DNA of 64,000 nt, from NCBI RefSeq assembly GCF_900100175.1, contig NZ_FNEM01000004.1, positions 248,001 to 312,000 of the forward strand, in the 5' to 3' direction. The notes below the pieces were generated by a model. It ran no database searches. It worked only from the letters and a program-made list of their open reading frames with translations, and was not told the origin of the DNA. How positions within the stretch are numbered: position 1 is the stretch's first letter; the number at the start of each line of letters is the position of its first letter. Both the position numbers and the translations under genes were made by a program. Shown piece by piece: positions 8,281 through 16,534 of this stretch. The stretch comes from Ferrimonas sediminum (GTDB lineage: Bacteria; Pseudomonadota; Gammaproteobacteria; Enterobacterales; Shewanellaceae).

Positions 8281-8665
8281 AGATGGCCTGAACCGCCACG
8301 AACACGCAGATGGCCAGGCCTGCGGTCACCGTCAGAGAGCGGGCCAGCGCCCAATCGGCCAGGTAACACACCGGGTGCAGAATCCGCGTCAGCAGGAAAC
8401 CCAGCGCTGGCAGTGACAACACCGCCTCCGTCACTCCGGCAAAATGAGCCACGGCAAACACCGCGCTGTACAGCGCCAGAGCCTCCCAGGCGTTGGCCTG
8501 CGCCGCCCAGACCCGGGCCCCGACACCGGTCAGTTGACGCGCCTGCAATCTTGGGTGGTGGTTATCCAGACGCCCCAACTGCCGAAGTTTCATGACTCCG
8601 CCTGCGGCGGCCAGCCCATAAGGCAGCAAGGCCAGTATCAGCCACACCCACAATGACGTTGCCAT
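8270..8665 (-). CDS. MAPEG family membrane protein
   Basis: A 131-residue four-helix membrane protein of the MAPEG type (membrane-associated proteins in eicosanoid and glutathione metabolism). The family pattern is visible as RAxAANxWEALxLFxxxV-like text (ARVWAAQANAWEALALYSAVFAVAH, split around residues 50-75) and the 'RILHPVCYLADWALARSL' segment that fits the conserved R..Y...Y..R..R helix. CTAAGGAGAG lies just before the ATG. It starts 49 bases after the ParA gene ends and may be cotranscribed. Bacterial members are often glutathione-dependent or of unknown activity. Confidence 0.8.
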   Translation of the reverse strand: MATSLWVWLILALLPYGLAAAGGVMKLRQLGRLDNHHPRLQARQLTGVGARVWAAQANAWEALALYSAVFAVAHFAGVTEAVLSLPALGFLLTRILHPVCYLADWALARSLTVTAGLAICVFVAVQAISLA

Positions 8666-8714
8666 GTTTCACTCTCCTTAGATCACCCACGGATGTTCCC
8701 CCTGCGGCACCGGC

Positions 8715-9503
8715 TTATGCCAGTACCTCGCTGGCTTCCAGTTCCTCATACAAGCTGACAAACTGGCCGGTCAGCTTATGGCCCGGCGCCAGATGGATCA
8801 ATGGCAGCTGCTGATGGTGGGATTCTTTCATCTTTACCGAGCTGCCCAGATAGGTGGCAAACAGAGGCACCGTATCCTGGGCCGCCAGCTCCGCCACCAG
8901 CGCCTGGGGCAGCCTCGCCTGAGGATTAAACTGATTCACCACGATGCCTTCGGCCTCAAGTTTGCCGTTATGATCCGCCTTGAGCTCCAGCAAGTTGTCC
9001 ATCAGCCTAGAAATGGCTTGGGCAGAGAACCCGTCACAATCAAATGGAATCAGCACCTTATCTGCTGCTATCAGGGCTGACTTAGAATAGAAGTTAAAGT
9101 TTGGCGGGGTATCGATGTAGATGCGATCAAACTCGCTTTCCAGCGTTTTCAACGCATCCCGAAGCTTGTAGATCTTATAGCGCATCTCCAGTTCCCGCTC
9201 CAGAGTGGCCAGCACAGGGCTGGCCGGCAACAGGCTCAGGTTGTCAAACGGGGTCTTATGAACGAACTGCTCCGGGGCCGGCATGGAGCCAAACCAGCCA
9301 ACTGTCTGCTTCAGCAGATCCGCCACCGTCTTGCCCTCCGGCAGGTTGGCTTCATCCACCCCAAGGTAGTGGCTGCTGTTGCCCTGAACATCCAGATCCA
9401 CCAACAGCGTCCGGTAGCCCCTGGCCGCACTGATGGCTGCCAGGTTGACGCTGATGCTGGATTTTCCGACTCCGCCTTTCTGGTTAAACACGACCCGTTT
9501 CAT
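8715..9503 (-). CDS. ParA family ATPase (orphan)
   Basis: A 262-residue deviant Walker-A ATPase. KGGVGKSS lies at residues 9-16, the Walker A' aspartates in LLVDLDVQGNSS, and the Walker B-like segment in RIYIDTPPNFNF. ParA/MinD proteins use ATP-driven dimerisation to position DNA or complexes. No parB gene or parS-like repeats adjoin it, so it is not a standard plasmid or chromosome partition locus. It is divergent from a gene of unknown function at 9697. It may position some other cellular cargo; the cargo cannot be named from this window. Confidence 0.85.
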   Translation of the reverse strand: MKRVVFNQKGGVGKSSISVNLAAISAARGYRTLLVDLDVQGNSSHYLGVDEANLPEGKTVADLLKQTVGWFGSMPAPEQFVHKTPFDNLSLLPASPVLATLERELEMRYKIYKLRDALKTLESEFDRIYIDTPPNFNFYSKSALIAADKVLIPFDCDGFSAQAISRLMDNLLELKADHNGKLEAEGIVVNQFNPQARLPQALVAELAAQDTVPLFATYLGSSVKMKESHHQQLPLIHLAPGHKLTGQFVSLYEELEASEVLA

Positions 9504-9696
9504 TGACTCTTCCTTAAGCGTTCAATTTTCAGTCAATACTACGGTACCCTTACACTAAAGTCAGCCCTTGAGACGGTTATCTTTGAGCATTGCAACCCGC
9601 TTGAAATCCCTCACCAAAAGCGACCCTGGCTCACGGCCTCCGGGCAAAAAAGGCGCTACACTGAGCAACAGATTCTGTCAGAACATGATAACGGCG

Positions 9697-10143
9697 ATGA
9701 GCAAACTTCGAGAGTTTTCCAAGCGACGCTGGGAAGGCGCCGATCTGGCCACCGGACTGGAAGAGTTTATGGCCCGGGATGTCAGCATCCATGCCCTGTT
9801 CCACGGGGCCACCAATTTATCCCAGGTCACCAACCTGTTGACCCAGCAGGTGCTGGCCGAAGAGCCCGGCCTGCTGAGAGAGCAGGAGCTGAATACCGGT
9901 ACCCTGCTGCAGATTCTCAGCCTGGGGCTGCGCCAGATGGTGATCAAAAGCCTGTCCGATGGCCCTCTGAGCCAGGCGGAGCATCTGATCTGCCTGCTGG
10001 CCCGCCACGTCGCCCAGCACCAGTCTAAAGAACCAGAGGATCCCAGCTACCAGGCGATCAGTGAGCAGATACTGGGTCTGTATCAACAGTGGGATGAGGC
10101 GATGCGGCAGCAACGGGCATCCCGGCGGAATATGATGCGCTGA
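9697..10143 (+). CDS. Conserved-looking protein of unknown function
   Basis: About 148 residues, mostly helical by composition, soluble, no signal peptide and no motif I recognise. The longer frame begins at 9568, but the text before residue MSKLREFSKRRW is poor in coding character, so I place the start at the ATG at 9697 (an ATG at 9685 is also possible; neither has a strong ribosome binding site). The gene is divergent from the orphan ParA gene and ends in a strong terminator. It might be a partner of the ParA protein, but only position suggests this. Confidence 0.55.
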   Translation: MSKLREFSKRRWEGADLATGLEEFMARDVSIHALFHGATNLSQVTNLLTQQVLAEEPGLLREQELNTGTLLQILSLGLRQMVIKSLSDGPLSQAEHLICLLARHVAQHQSKEPEDPSYQAISEQILGLYQQWDEAMRQQRASRRNMMR

Positions 10144-10152
10144 TAAGCACAC

Positions 10153-10180
10153 AAAAAACGCGGCCAGGCCGCGTTTTTTT
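10153..10180. terminator. Strong bidirectional intrinsic terminator
   Basis: A-run, CGCGGCC (10159-10165), A, GGCCGCG (10167-10173), then seven Ts. It serves the gene at 9697 and could also stop minus-strand transcription of the SDR remnant. Confidence 0.85.
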
Positions 10181-10187
10181 ATCGGGG

Positions 10188-10583
10188 TTACGGCGCCCTG
10201 ATTATGCAGCCTCCCACCCGCAGCGCCTGGCCGTTCATGGCTCTGCTGCTGGTCGACTCATGATCGCTAAAGTGGTTACCGGTTAACTCCGCCACCGGCT
10301 TCCCCTCAGTGGCTGGCAAGGTATCAAAATAATTTTCCACACCTTCGATCCTGATTGGGCCAGGCAGGACCGAGTTCACCGTGACGTCCTGCCCCTTCGT
10401 GAGCCTGGCCACCAGCTGACTGGGTTGCTGATCGCGACCATGAATGAACACCTGTGCCCCCTCTTTCAGATAGGCACTGGCAATGGCAATGGCGTCGACC
10501 ACTACCTGCGGTTGAACTGCAGCCATCCGCTCCCAAGCGCTGTACAGGCTGATCCTGGTGTAAAGGGGAAGGAAGTGGCTCAT
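10188..10583 (-). pseudogene. Short-chain dehydrogenase (SDR) remnant with internal deletion
   Basis: The 131-codon frame reads like two joined pieces of a roughly 260-residue SDR. The N-terminal piece has YLKEGAQVFIHGRDQQ (second beta strand and Arg of the NADP fold) but lacks the GxxxGIG loop. It is joined directly to KGQDVTVNSVLPGP, which normally lies after the catalytic YxxxK near residue 185; the catalytic Tyr/Lys region is missing. It ends with NGQALRVGGCII, a decayed form of the family's 'NGxxlrvDGG' end. I infer loss of about 120 residues and of activity. The start is uncertain. Confidence 0.75.
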
Positions 10584-10642
10584 GGCGACTCAAAAACAGC
10601 GGCGTGCTGGCGGTGCTGCAGCAACTGCAACGTCAGCCGTGA

Positions 10643-10795
10643 TATGGACGAGGTGGTGCACTCCTGCATGGGGAGATCCTCGCCCCCTTCAGAACCGAGG
10701 AGATGAATTGGATGGCACAGGACTACGCCGACCAGCTCCTGCCCCTGACGAGGGAGCCCCCAAAGCTGATGCTCCTGGGGCTGTTCAACCTCTGA
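10643..10795 (+). other. Unidentified protein-coding remnant
   Basis: After an in-frame stop at 10640, the frame to the TGA at 10793 reads like genuine protein (LLHGEILAPFRTEEMNWMAQ and onward to LLGLFNL). A neighbouring frame just upstream gives RDMDEVV at the point where this one becomes sensible, so a frameshift seems likely. I do not recognise the family. Together with the SDR remnant next to it, it suggests a decaying gene pair between the ParA region and the dms operon. It could also be a small gene with an odd start. Confidence 0.35.
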
Positions 10796-10814
10796 GCCGG
10801 TGATCGCTTCAACG

Positions 10815-11435
10815 TTAATGGTAGAGCGGACACTCCCGAGGAGTCACCGCCAACTGCCGCAGCAACAGGCCCAGATGCCACTGCGCCAACTGCGCCGCCC
10901 CCTGAAACAACCCGCAGCGGCCATGCTCCACCACCCGCTCCAGGAACCGCGGCGCCCAAGGCCACAGGTGATCCCCGAGCAGTTCGGCGGCGGCAACCTG
11001 GCGATCCTGCTCCAGCAGCAGCGCCAGAGACGCCAGCATCAGGCCGAAGTGGTCCCAGGGCCCCTGTGAATGCAGAGTCATGGTCACCCCCTGAGCCTGG
11101 CACAACTGCTGAAACCTCCGGGTACCCTCCCCACACACCAGGTTATCTCTATCCAGATAGACCGAACCATAGGGACTGGCCAGTGCCGGACCCGGACCGA
11201 TAAACAAGGCGTAGAAGTCACGCTCAATCTGCTCGAGGCGATCACCCGTTAAAGAGCGCTCCATCTGCAGCAGCCCCCGCTCAACGTCGTCATCGGTACC
11301 ACGGCCGGGCCAGGCGCTGAGCAGGCCGCTGTCCCTTAGCTCCGCGAGGCGCTCCTTGGAAGGTTTATGATAGAACAGGTTGTGCAGCACCCTCAGGGAT
11401 GCTGCCGTCAATGCCATCTCAGTGTCGCAGGACAT
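10815..11435 (-). CDS. dmsG: TorD/DmsD-type molybdoenzyme chaperone
   Basis: A 206-residue all-helical chaperone of the TorD/DmsD family, which binds the twin-arginine leader and apo form of DMSO/TMAO reductases until the molybdenum cofactor is inserted. The family region is visible near residues 115-150: a 'EGTRRFQQL' helix followed by GPWDHFGLMLASLALLLEQ, matching the conserved P-x-D-H-x-x-x-x-L motif. It is the last gene of the dmsEFABG operon, as in Shewanella oneidensis. CGGAGTGAGCT precedes the ATG. A very stable hairpin separates it from dmsB and may lower its expression. Confidence 0.85.
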   Translation of the reverse strand: MSCDTEMALTAASLRVLHNLFYHKPSKERLAELRDSGLLSAWPGRGTDDDVERGLLQMERSLTGDRLEQIERDFYALFIGPGPALASPYGSVYLDRDNLVCGEGTRRFQQLCQAQGVTMTLHSQGPWDHFGLMLASLALLLEQDRQVAAAELLGDHLWPWAPRFLERVVEHGRCGLFQGAAQLAQWHLGLLLRQLAVTPRECPLYH

Positions 11436-11454
11436 AGCTCACTCCGTGTTGCTT

Positions 11455-11482
11455 CCCGGCCGGCGCCAAGGCGTCGGCCGGG
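11455..11482 (-). promoter_or_regulatory. Stable intra-operon hairpin between dmsB and dmsG
   Basis: A 12-base stem with a four-base loop (CCCGGCCGGCGC paired with GCGTCGGCCGGG, one G-T pair). No T-run follows on either strand, so it is more likely an RNA processing or stability element, or partial attenuator, than a full terminator. It would allow more DmsB than chaperone to be made. Confidence 0.55.
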
Positions 11483-11494
11483 TGTGCTGGGTTA

Positions 11495-12112
11495 TCAGAC
11501 CTCAAACTCGTTCAGAACCCGGCCGCCGGGCTGGGCGGCACGATTCACGGTGATCACCAGGTTGGGGCTGGTGATCGACGAATCGGGCAGAGGCTGGATG
11601 TCGGCGTTGTCACCGTGCCTGGCGCGCAGCTCCTCAATGGGCCCGAACTCCAGCGTCCGTAGCGGGCAGGACTCGACGCAGCTCGGCTTTTTCCCCTGCT
11701 TCAGGCGGTCGTAGCAGCCGTCACACTTGGTCATCACCCCGCGCTCGCTGTCGAACTGGGGCGCGTCGTAGGGGCAGGCGCGGGCGCAGCTGTGGCAGCC
11801 GACACAGATGGCGGCGTCCACGTGCACCAGGCCGTCACTGCTGCGCTTGTGCATGGCACCGGTGGGACAGGCCTTGACGCACACAGGGTGGGAGCAATGG
11901 TTGCAGCCCAGGGAGACATAATGGGCAAACACCGACTGGTTGAGGGTGCCGTCGCCGTTGTCACTCCAGGCGCCACCGCCATACTCATACACTCGGCGCC
12001 ACTTGACCCCCAGGGGCAGGTCACTGCGATCCTTGCAAGCGATCTGGCAGGTCTTGCAGCCGGTGCACTTGCTGGTGTCGACATAAAAGCCGTATTGAAT
12101 CTTATCTGTCAT
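11495..12112 (-). CDS. dmsB: DMSO reductase iron-sulfur subunit DmsB
   Basis: A 205-residue ferredoxin-like subunit with four cysteine groups for four [4Fe-4S] clusters: CTGCKTCQIAC, CNHCSHPVCVKAC, CVGCHSCARAC and CDGC...CVESC. It passes electrons to the molybdenum subunit DmsA. It has no export signal of its own; in the family it is co-exported with DmsA through the Tat system. It starts 16 bases after dmsA. No DmsC-type membrane anchor follows, because in the Shewanella-type system electrons arrive through the decaheme DmsE and barrel DmsF. Confidence 0.93.
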   Translation of the reverse strand: MTDKIQYGFYVDTSKCTGCKTCQIACKDRSDLPLGVKWRRVYEYGGGAWSDNGDGTLNQSVFAHYVSLGCNHCSHPVCVKACPTGAMHKRSSDGLVHVDAAICVGCHSCARACPYDAPQFDSERGVMTKCDGCYDRLKQGKKPSCVESCPLRTLEFGPIEELRARHGDNADIQPLPDSSITSPNLVITVNRAAQPGGRVLNEFEV

Positions 12113-12128
12113 CTGTTACTTCTCCGCT

Positions 12129-14504
12129 TCAGGCAGGGGTGATCTCGACTAGGTTGGTGTGTTGGGGGTTGCACTTACCGATGGCGGTTGGGCGCATGGC
12201 GGTCAGGGTGTTGACGCAACCGCCATCATCAACCTCACCCGCGTTATTGCGCCACGCCCCCTGAGGCAGGGACACCACCCCGGGCATGATCCTGGGAGTA
12301 ATTCGGGCACGCACCCTCACCTGGCCACGCTTGGAACGGATCAGCACCAGACTGCCGGACTGAATCATCCGCTCCTGGGCATCCTTAGGGTTGATCCACA
12401 CGCAATCCTCCACCGCTTCCCGCATCCAGCGGTTGCTGTGGAAGCTGGAGTGGGTACGCCCCTTGGTGTGGTGGCCGATCAGCTGCAGGGGGTACTCCGC
12501 CCTGGTGTCGACATCTTCATAGCCTTCCCAGGTACGGACATAGCTGGGGATGGCGGGGATCTCATCCCCCTCCGGCAGAACCCAGCTCTGCGCCATCTGC
12601 GCCAGGGTTTCGGAGTAGATCTCGATCTTGCCGCTGGGGGTGGCCAGCGGGTTGGCCTCCGGGTTGTCGACAAACGCCTCCAGTCCGATCTTGGGTGTGG
12701 TGTCCTGCACCCGGTAGATCCCCATCCTCACCAGCTCGGCGTACTCGGGGTACCCCTTAGAGGCGGCGAAGCCGTTGTAGAGATGCTCCAACCACTGCTG
12801 ATAACTGCGCCCCTCGGCGTACTCCCGCTCCACCCCCAGGCGCCTGGCCACCTCCAGGCACACCTCGAAACAGCCCTTGGCCTCGAACGGGGTACGGATG
12901 GCGCTGGTCATGGCGGTGATGACGCCGGCGTGGGTGGCCGGGTTGCCGCTGATGTCGTTCACCTCGACGTCGGTCAGATCCGGCAGCAGGATGTCGGCAT
13001 AGCGGGCACTGGGGGTCATCTGCACATCGTGCACCAGGATGAACTCGCACAGGGACTCATCCTCGAGGATCCTGTGGGTGCCGTTGGCATCGGAGTGCTG
13101 GTTGATCAGGGCGTTGCCGGCGTAGTTCCAGATAAACTTGATGCCAGTGCTGAGCTGATCGACACCGCGCACCCCATCCTTGAGGGCGGTCATCTCCTCA
13201 CCCCGCGCCACCGCCTCACTCCACATGAAGCAGGGGATCTGCGCCTTGGTCGGATTGGCGCCGGTGGGGGACAGCGTCAGGGGAAAGACATTCTTGGCCG
13301 GGGTAAAGCCGGTGCTGGTGCCCGGCAGGCCCACCTTGCCCAGCAGCAGCGGCAACATGGTAATCGCCCGAACGGTCTGCTCACCGTTGGCCTGGCGCTG
13401 GGGGCCCAACCCCTGGCCAATGAAGGGGGCCTCGGCGGCAATCAGCTTGGTGGCCAGGGCGCGAATCTCATCTGCAGCGATGCCGGTGATGGGAGCGGCG
13501 TACTCCGGGGTCTTGGCGACACCGTCCGGCCCGCCCCCTAGGATATGAGATTTAAAGTCGGCGTTGGCCGGCGCCCCCTGAGGCAGGGTCTGGTTGTCAT
13601 AACCGACACAGTAGCGGTTGAGAAACGCCTCGTCGGCGGCACCCCGGGTGATGATCTCGTAGCAGAGCGCCTCACACAGGGCGGCGTCGGTACCGGGACG
13701 GATCGGCAGCCACTTGGCCTCTTTGGACACCAGGGTGTCGGTGTAGCGGGGATCGACGATCACCGTCTCCAGCCCCTTGGCCAGAACGCTGAGATCGTAT
13801 CCGCCACCGGCACCGCTCATCTCGGTCTCGCCGGGGTTGTGGCCGAAGCTCAGATAGAAGTCGCTGTTCTGCAGCTCGGCGTAGCCGCTGACCGGACGAC
13901 CGCCAAAGGTGTACTGGCCGGCATTGGAGGCCTGGCCGCTGCTGTAGGTATTGTATTGGCCCAGGTAGCCGCCGAGGAGGTTAAGCAGCTTGGCGCCCCA
14001 GCGACCGCCGCCGTTCCAGTGGCCGCCGGAGAACCAGGAGTAGAGCCGGCCGGAACCGTACTGGCAGTAGACCGCCTCGTTGCCGTAGGTGTCGATCACC
14101 CGACGCAGCTCGGCGGCGATGGTGTCAAACGCCTCCTCCCAGCTGATCTCGACAAACCTGCCCTCGCCGCGCTTGCCGATGCGCTTCATCGGCGCCTTGA
14201 GGCGGTCGGCGGCGTACACCTTCTTCTTGAAGGAGCGCCCCTTGGCGCAAGCCCGCGACTGGTGGCTCTCCCAGCTGTCATCCCCCAGGTTGTCCGTCTC
14301 GATACGCACGATATCCCCATCCCGGGTCACCACCTGCAGGGGGCAGGAGTGACCACAGTTGCAGGTGCAGGATCCCCAGTTAACCTGCTCCTGGGCGTCG
14401 GGTTGCGGCGGCGTTACCGTCTCCGCGGTCTTGCTGCCGCAGGCGGTCACACAGGAGACCGCGCCGGCGGTGGCGCTCAATTTCAAAAAGTCACGTCTTT
14501 GCAT
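12129..14504 (-). CDS. dmsA: DMSO reductase molybdopterin subunit DmsA
   Basis: A 791-residue molybdopterin oxidoreductase that reduces dimethyl sulfoxide to dimethyl sulfide. The leader has the Tat motif RRDFLK followed by VTAC at residues 19-22, a lipobox, so the mature protein is probably lipid-anchored. CTCNCGHSC (about 47-55) plus a later RACAKG cysteine bind [4Fe-4S]. YSSGQ near residue 190 contains the serine expected to ligate molybdenum in DMSO reductases. The C-terminal molybdopterin dinucleotide-binding domain occupies about 660-790. A lipid anchor fits the known outer-surface placement in Shewanella. dmsF precedes it by 24 bases and dmsB follows by 16. Confidence 0.93.
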   Translation of the reverse strand: MQRRDFLKLSATAGAVSCVTACGSKTAETVTPPQPDAQEQVNWGSCTCNCGHSCPLQVVTRDGDIVRIETDNLGDDSWESHQSRACAKGRSFKKKVYAADRLKAPMKRIGKRGEGRFVEISWEEAFDTIAAELRRVIDTYGNEAVYCQYGSGRLYSWFSGGHWNGGGRWGAKLLNLLGGYLGQYNTYSSGQASNAGQYTFGGRPVSGYAELQNSDFYLSFGHNPGETEMSGAGGGYDLSVLAKGLETVIVDPRYTDTLVSKEAKWLPIRPGTDAALCEALCYEIITRGAADEAFLNRYCVGYDNQTLPQGAPANADFKSHILGGGPDGVAKTPEYAAPITGIAADEIRALATKLIAAEAPFIGQGLGPQRQANGEQTVRAITMLPLLLGKVGLPGTSTGFTPAKNVFPLTLSPTGANPTKAQIPCFMWSEAVARGEEMTALKDGVRGVDQLSTGIKFIWNYAGNALINQHSDANGTHRILEDESLCEFILVHDVQMTPSARYADILLPDLTDVEVNDISGNPATHAGVITAMTSAIRTPFEAKGCFEVCLEVARRLGVEREYAEGRSYQQWLEHLYNGFAASKGYPEYAELVRMGIYRVQDTTPKIGLEAFVDNPEANPLATPSGKIEIYSETLAQMAQSWVLPEGDEIPAIPSYVRTWEGYEDVDTRAEYPLQLIGHHTKGRTHSSFHSNRWMREAVEDCVWINPKDAQERMIQSGSLVLIRSKRGQVRVRARITPRIMPGVVSLPQGAWRNNAGEVDDGGCVNTLTAMRPTAIGKCNPQHTNLVEITPA

Positions 14505-14528
14505 CAGGTTTTCCTTAATGTTCGTTGA

Positions 14529-16523
14529 TTACAGGGCGTAGCTCAGGGTCAGCATCAGCTGGTGGGCGTTGTAGTTGGCGCCCATCTCCCCCAGAGTCAC
14601 CAGGCCGGGGATGGCGCCGGGGGCGACATCGGCGTAGTCGGTGTCGTAGTAGCGCTCATAGCGGTAGTCCGCCCGCAGCCGCGCCCGCTTGGAGAGCCGG
14701 TAGTTGGCGTAGAGGGTGACGTTGTGGGACCAGGCGGTGTAGTCGCCATAGGGGCTCTGGCCGCTGACTGGTCCAGTAACCTGGGTGTCGGACTGCGACT
14801 CGCTGTACTGGTAGTCCAGCCCCAGGCTGAGCCGGTCCTGTATCAGGCCGGAGTAGACGGCGCCGCCACCGATGTGGCTGAAGCTGTCCTCGGTGTCACC
14901 GAGCCAGTCGGGGCTGACAAAGCCCTGGCTGCCCGCCTGGCTGGCGTCAATCCACTGCTGGCCGCCGAACAGGTAGAGCTCGGTGTTTGAGGTGGGGTGA
15001 TAACTCAGCGACAGGTCGTAGCCGTTGTCGGTGGATTCAGTCAGCCCCAGCTCGCTGGCGTCGTAGTCGTCCCTGGCGTAGCGGTAGCTCAGCTCTAGCC
15101 CTAAGTTGGCCAGCGGCGTGTGGCTCACCTTGACCTCGACCTGGTTGCGGTCGCGGTCGGCCAGGTGGTACTTGCGCAGCAGCGGGTTGTCCTCGCTGGA
15201 GGTGGCGGCGGTGGCGTCGTAGCGGGAGCCGTCCCGGCGGCCCAGCTCGCCCTCAACACTGAAGGCCCAGTTGGCCAGGGCCGAATAGCTCAGCCTGGCG
15301 AACAGCCGGTCCTCATCGGTCTGCTCGCGCACCGTGTTGCTGCGCTCGAGCTCGACCCGCTGGTAGCCGCCACTGAGACGCAGCCCCTTGGCCAAGCGGT
15401 AGTTGCCGTCCAGCAGGTAGGCGTGGCGGCCGGAGTCCAGCGGCACATTCGCCGTGGCCTGGCCGGAGTTGGGGTCGTAGGCCACGGTGGAGAACAGCTG
15501 CACCGGGGTCTTGTTGTCGCGGTCGCGGTAGTCGGCCTTGAGGTTGACCCTCAGGTCGCGGCTGACCCGGGTGGTGAGCTTGAGGTTGGCGTCCCAGGTT
15601 TCCACCTCACCGTTTAAGTGGGTGATGCCCGGCGGCACGCCCAAAGTGTCGACGTAGTCTTCGTTCTGGTACTGCCAGCCCTTGACCAGCCGGCCGCTGA
15701 GGATGCTCCGCTGCCAGCGGTACTGGCCGCTGGCCAGCAGCTGGTGGGCCTCGTTGCCCGGCTCCAGGGCGGTCAGGGCACCGCGCTCGCCGTTGTAGAG
15801 GGCGTCGTGGCCGTTGTCGAACAGGCTGCCCTGATAACTCAGCCCCGCCAGCCACCGCGCCCCGCTCAGCTCGGCGCCGGCCTTGAGCTTCTGGGTGGTG
15901 TGGTCGATGGGCTTGACGATGTTCACCGGACTCTTCAACAGGGCGGTGGAGCCCGCCTGCTGGCCGGTTTTGCTCTGGTACTCGTAGTCGATGAAGCTGC
16001 GCCAGTGGTCGCCCTTGTACTGGGCGCCCAGCAGCCAGCTCTCGCGCTTTTTCGACAGCTCTGTGGTGCGCAGCTCGCCGCTGTCCACCAGGTCATTGCC
16101 ACTTAAGCCGTAGCGGGTCTGGGCGTGGCCGCTGTCCACCTGCAGGTTGCTGCGGTAGCCGGCGTGGACCCCGACCTGGTCGTTGTCGAAGCGGATCTCA
16201 GCGGCGCCGGTCTCCATGCCCAAATCGTCTGCCTGCACCCGCAGCCGGCCGTCATCCTTGCTGGTGTAGAGCAGGTCCGCCTGCAGGGCGGCGACCAGAT
16301 CGCTCTCCTCTCCGAGGCGGTTGGCCGCCCTGGGGTCGTCGGCGTCGGTGCCGACCACCGACACACCCAGCTCGCCGGAGGCGTGGGGCACGCTGCAGCG
16401 GCTGCAGTTCCAGCGGCTCTTATCGACCCCCTGGGTGTTGGCCTGATTCAGGTCGAAGCCGGCCGCCTGAGCCATGCCCAGGTTAGCCAGGGCCAGGGCG
16501 ACGACACTCAATTGAAATCTCAT
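14529..16523 (-). CDS. dmsF: MtrB/PioB-family outer-membrane barrel DmsF
   Basis: A 664-residue outer-membrane beta-barrel of the MtrB/PioB (decaheme-associated) family. Signal peptide residues 1-21, ending AQA-AG. Soon after it comes the family's CXXC pair, NCSRCSVP (about 38-45). The rest alternates polar and hydrophobic residues in strands and ends LSYAL. In the family the barrel sheathes the decaheme cytochrome so electrons can cross the outer membrane. GGAGACTCACC precedes the ATG at 16523; the frame extends to 16592 but that would run into dmsE. It lies between dmsE and dmsA in a tight operon. Confidence 0.92.
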   Translation of the reverse strand: MRFQLSVVALALANLGMAQAAGFDLNQANTQGVDKSRWNCSRCSVPHASGELGVSVVGTDADDPRAANRLGEESDLVAALQADLLYTSKDDGRLRVQADDLGMETGAAEIRFDNDQVGVHAGYRSNLQVDSGHAQTRYGLSGNDLVDSGELRTTELSKKRESWLLGAQYKGDHWRSFIDYEYQSKTGQQAGSTALLKSPVNIVKPIDHTTQKLKAGAELSGARWLAGLSYQGSLFDNGHDALYNGERGALTALEPGNEAHQLLASGQYRWQRSILSGRLVKGWQYQNEDYVDTLGVPPGITHLNGEVETWDANLKLTTRVSRDLRVNLKADYRDRDNKTPVQLFSTVAYDPNSGQATANVPLDSGRHAYLLDGNYRLAKGLRLSGGYQRVELERSNTVREQTDEDRLFARLSYSALANWAFSVEGELGRRDGSRYDATAATSSEDNPLLRKYHLADRDRNQVEVKVSHTPLANLGLELSYRYARDDYDASELGLTESTDNGYDLSLSYHPTSNTELYLFGGQQWIDASQAGSQGFVSPDWLGDTEDSFSHIGGGAVYSGLIQDRLSLGLDYQYSESQSDTQVTGPVSGQSPYGDYTAWSHNVTLYANYRLSKRARLRADYRYERYYDTDYADVAPGAIPGLVTLGEMGANYNAHQLMLTLSYAL

Positions 16524-16534
16524 GGTGAGTCTCC

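Noticed and set aside
12159-14528. Long plus-strand open frames (460 and 327 codons) opposite dmsA
   Set aside because: They mirror the dmsA coding frame, have low-complexity V/G/L/H/Q-rich content, and dmsA has complete family motifs.
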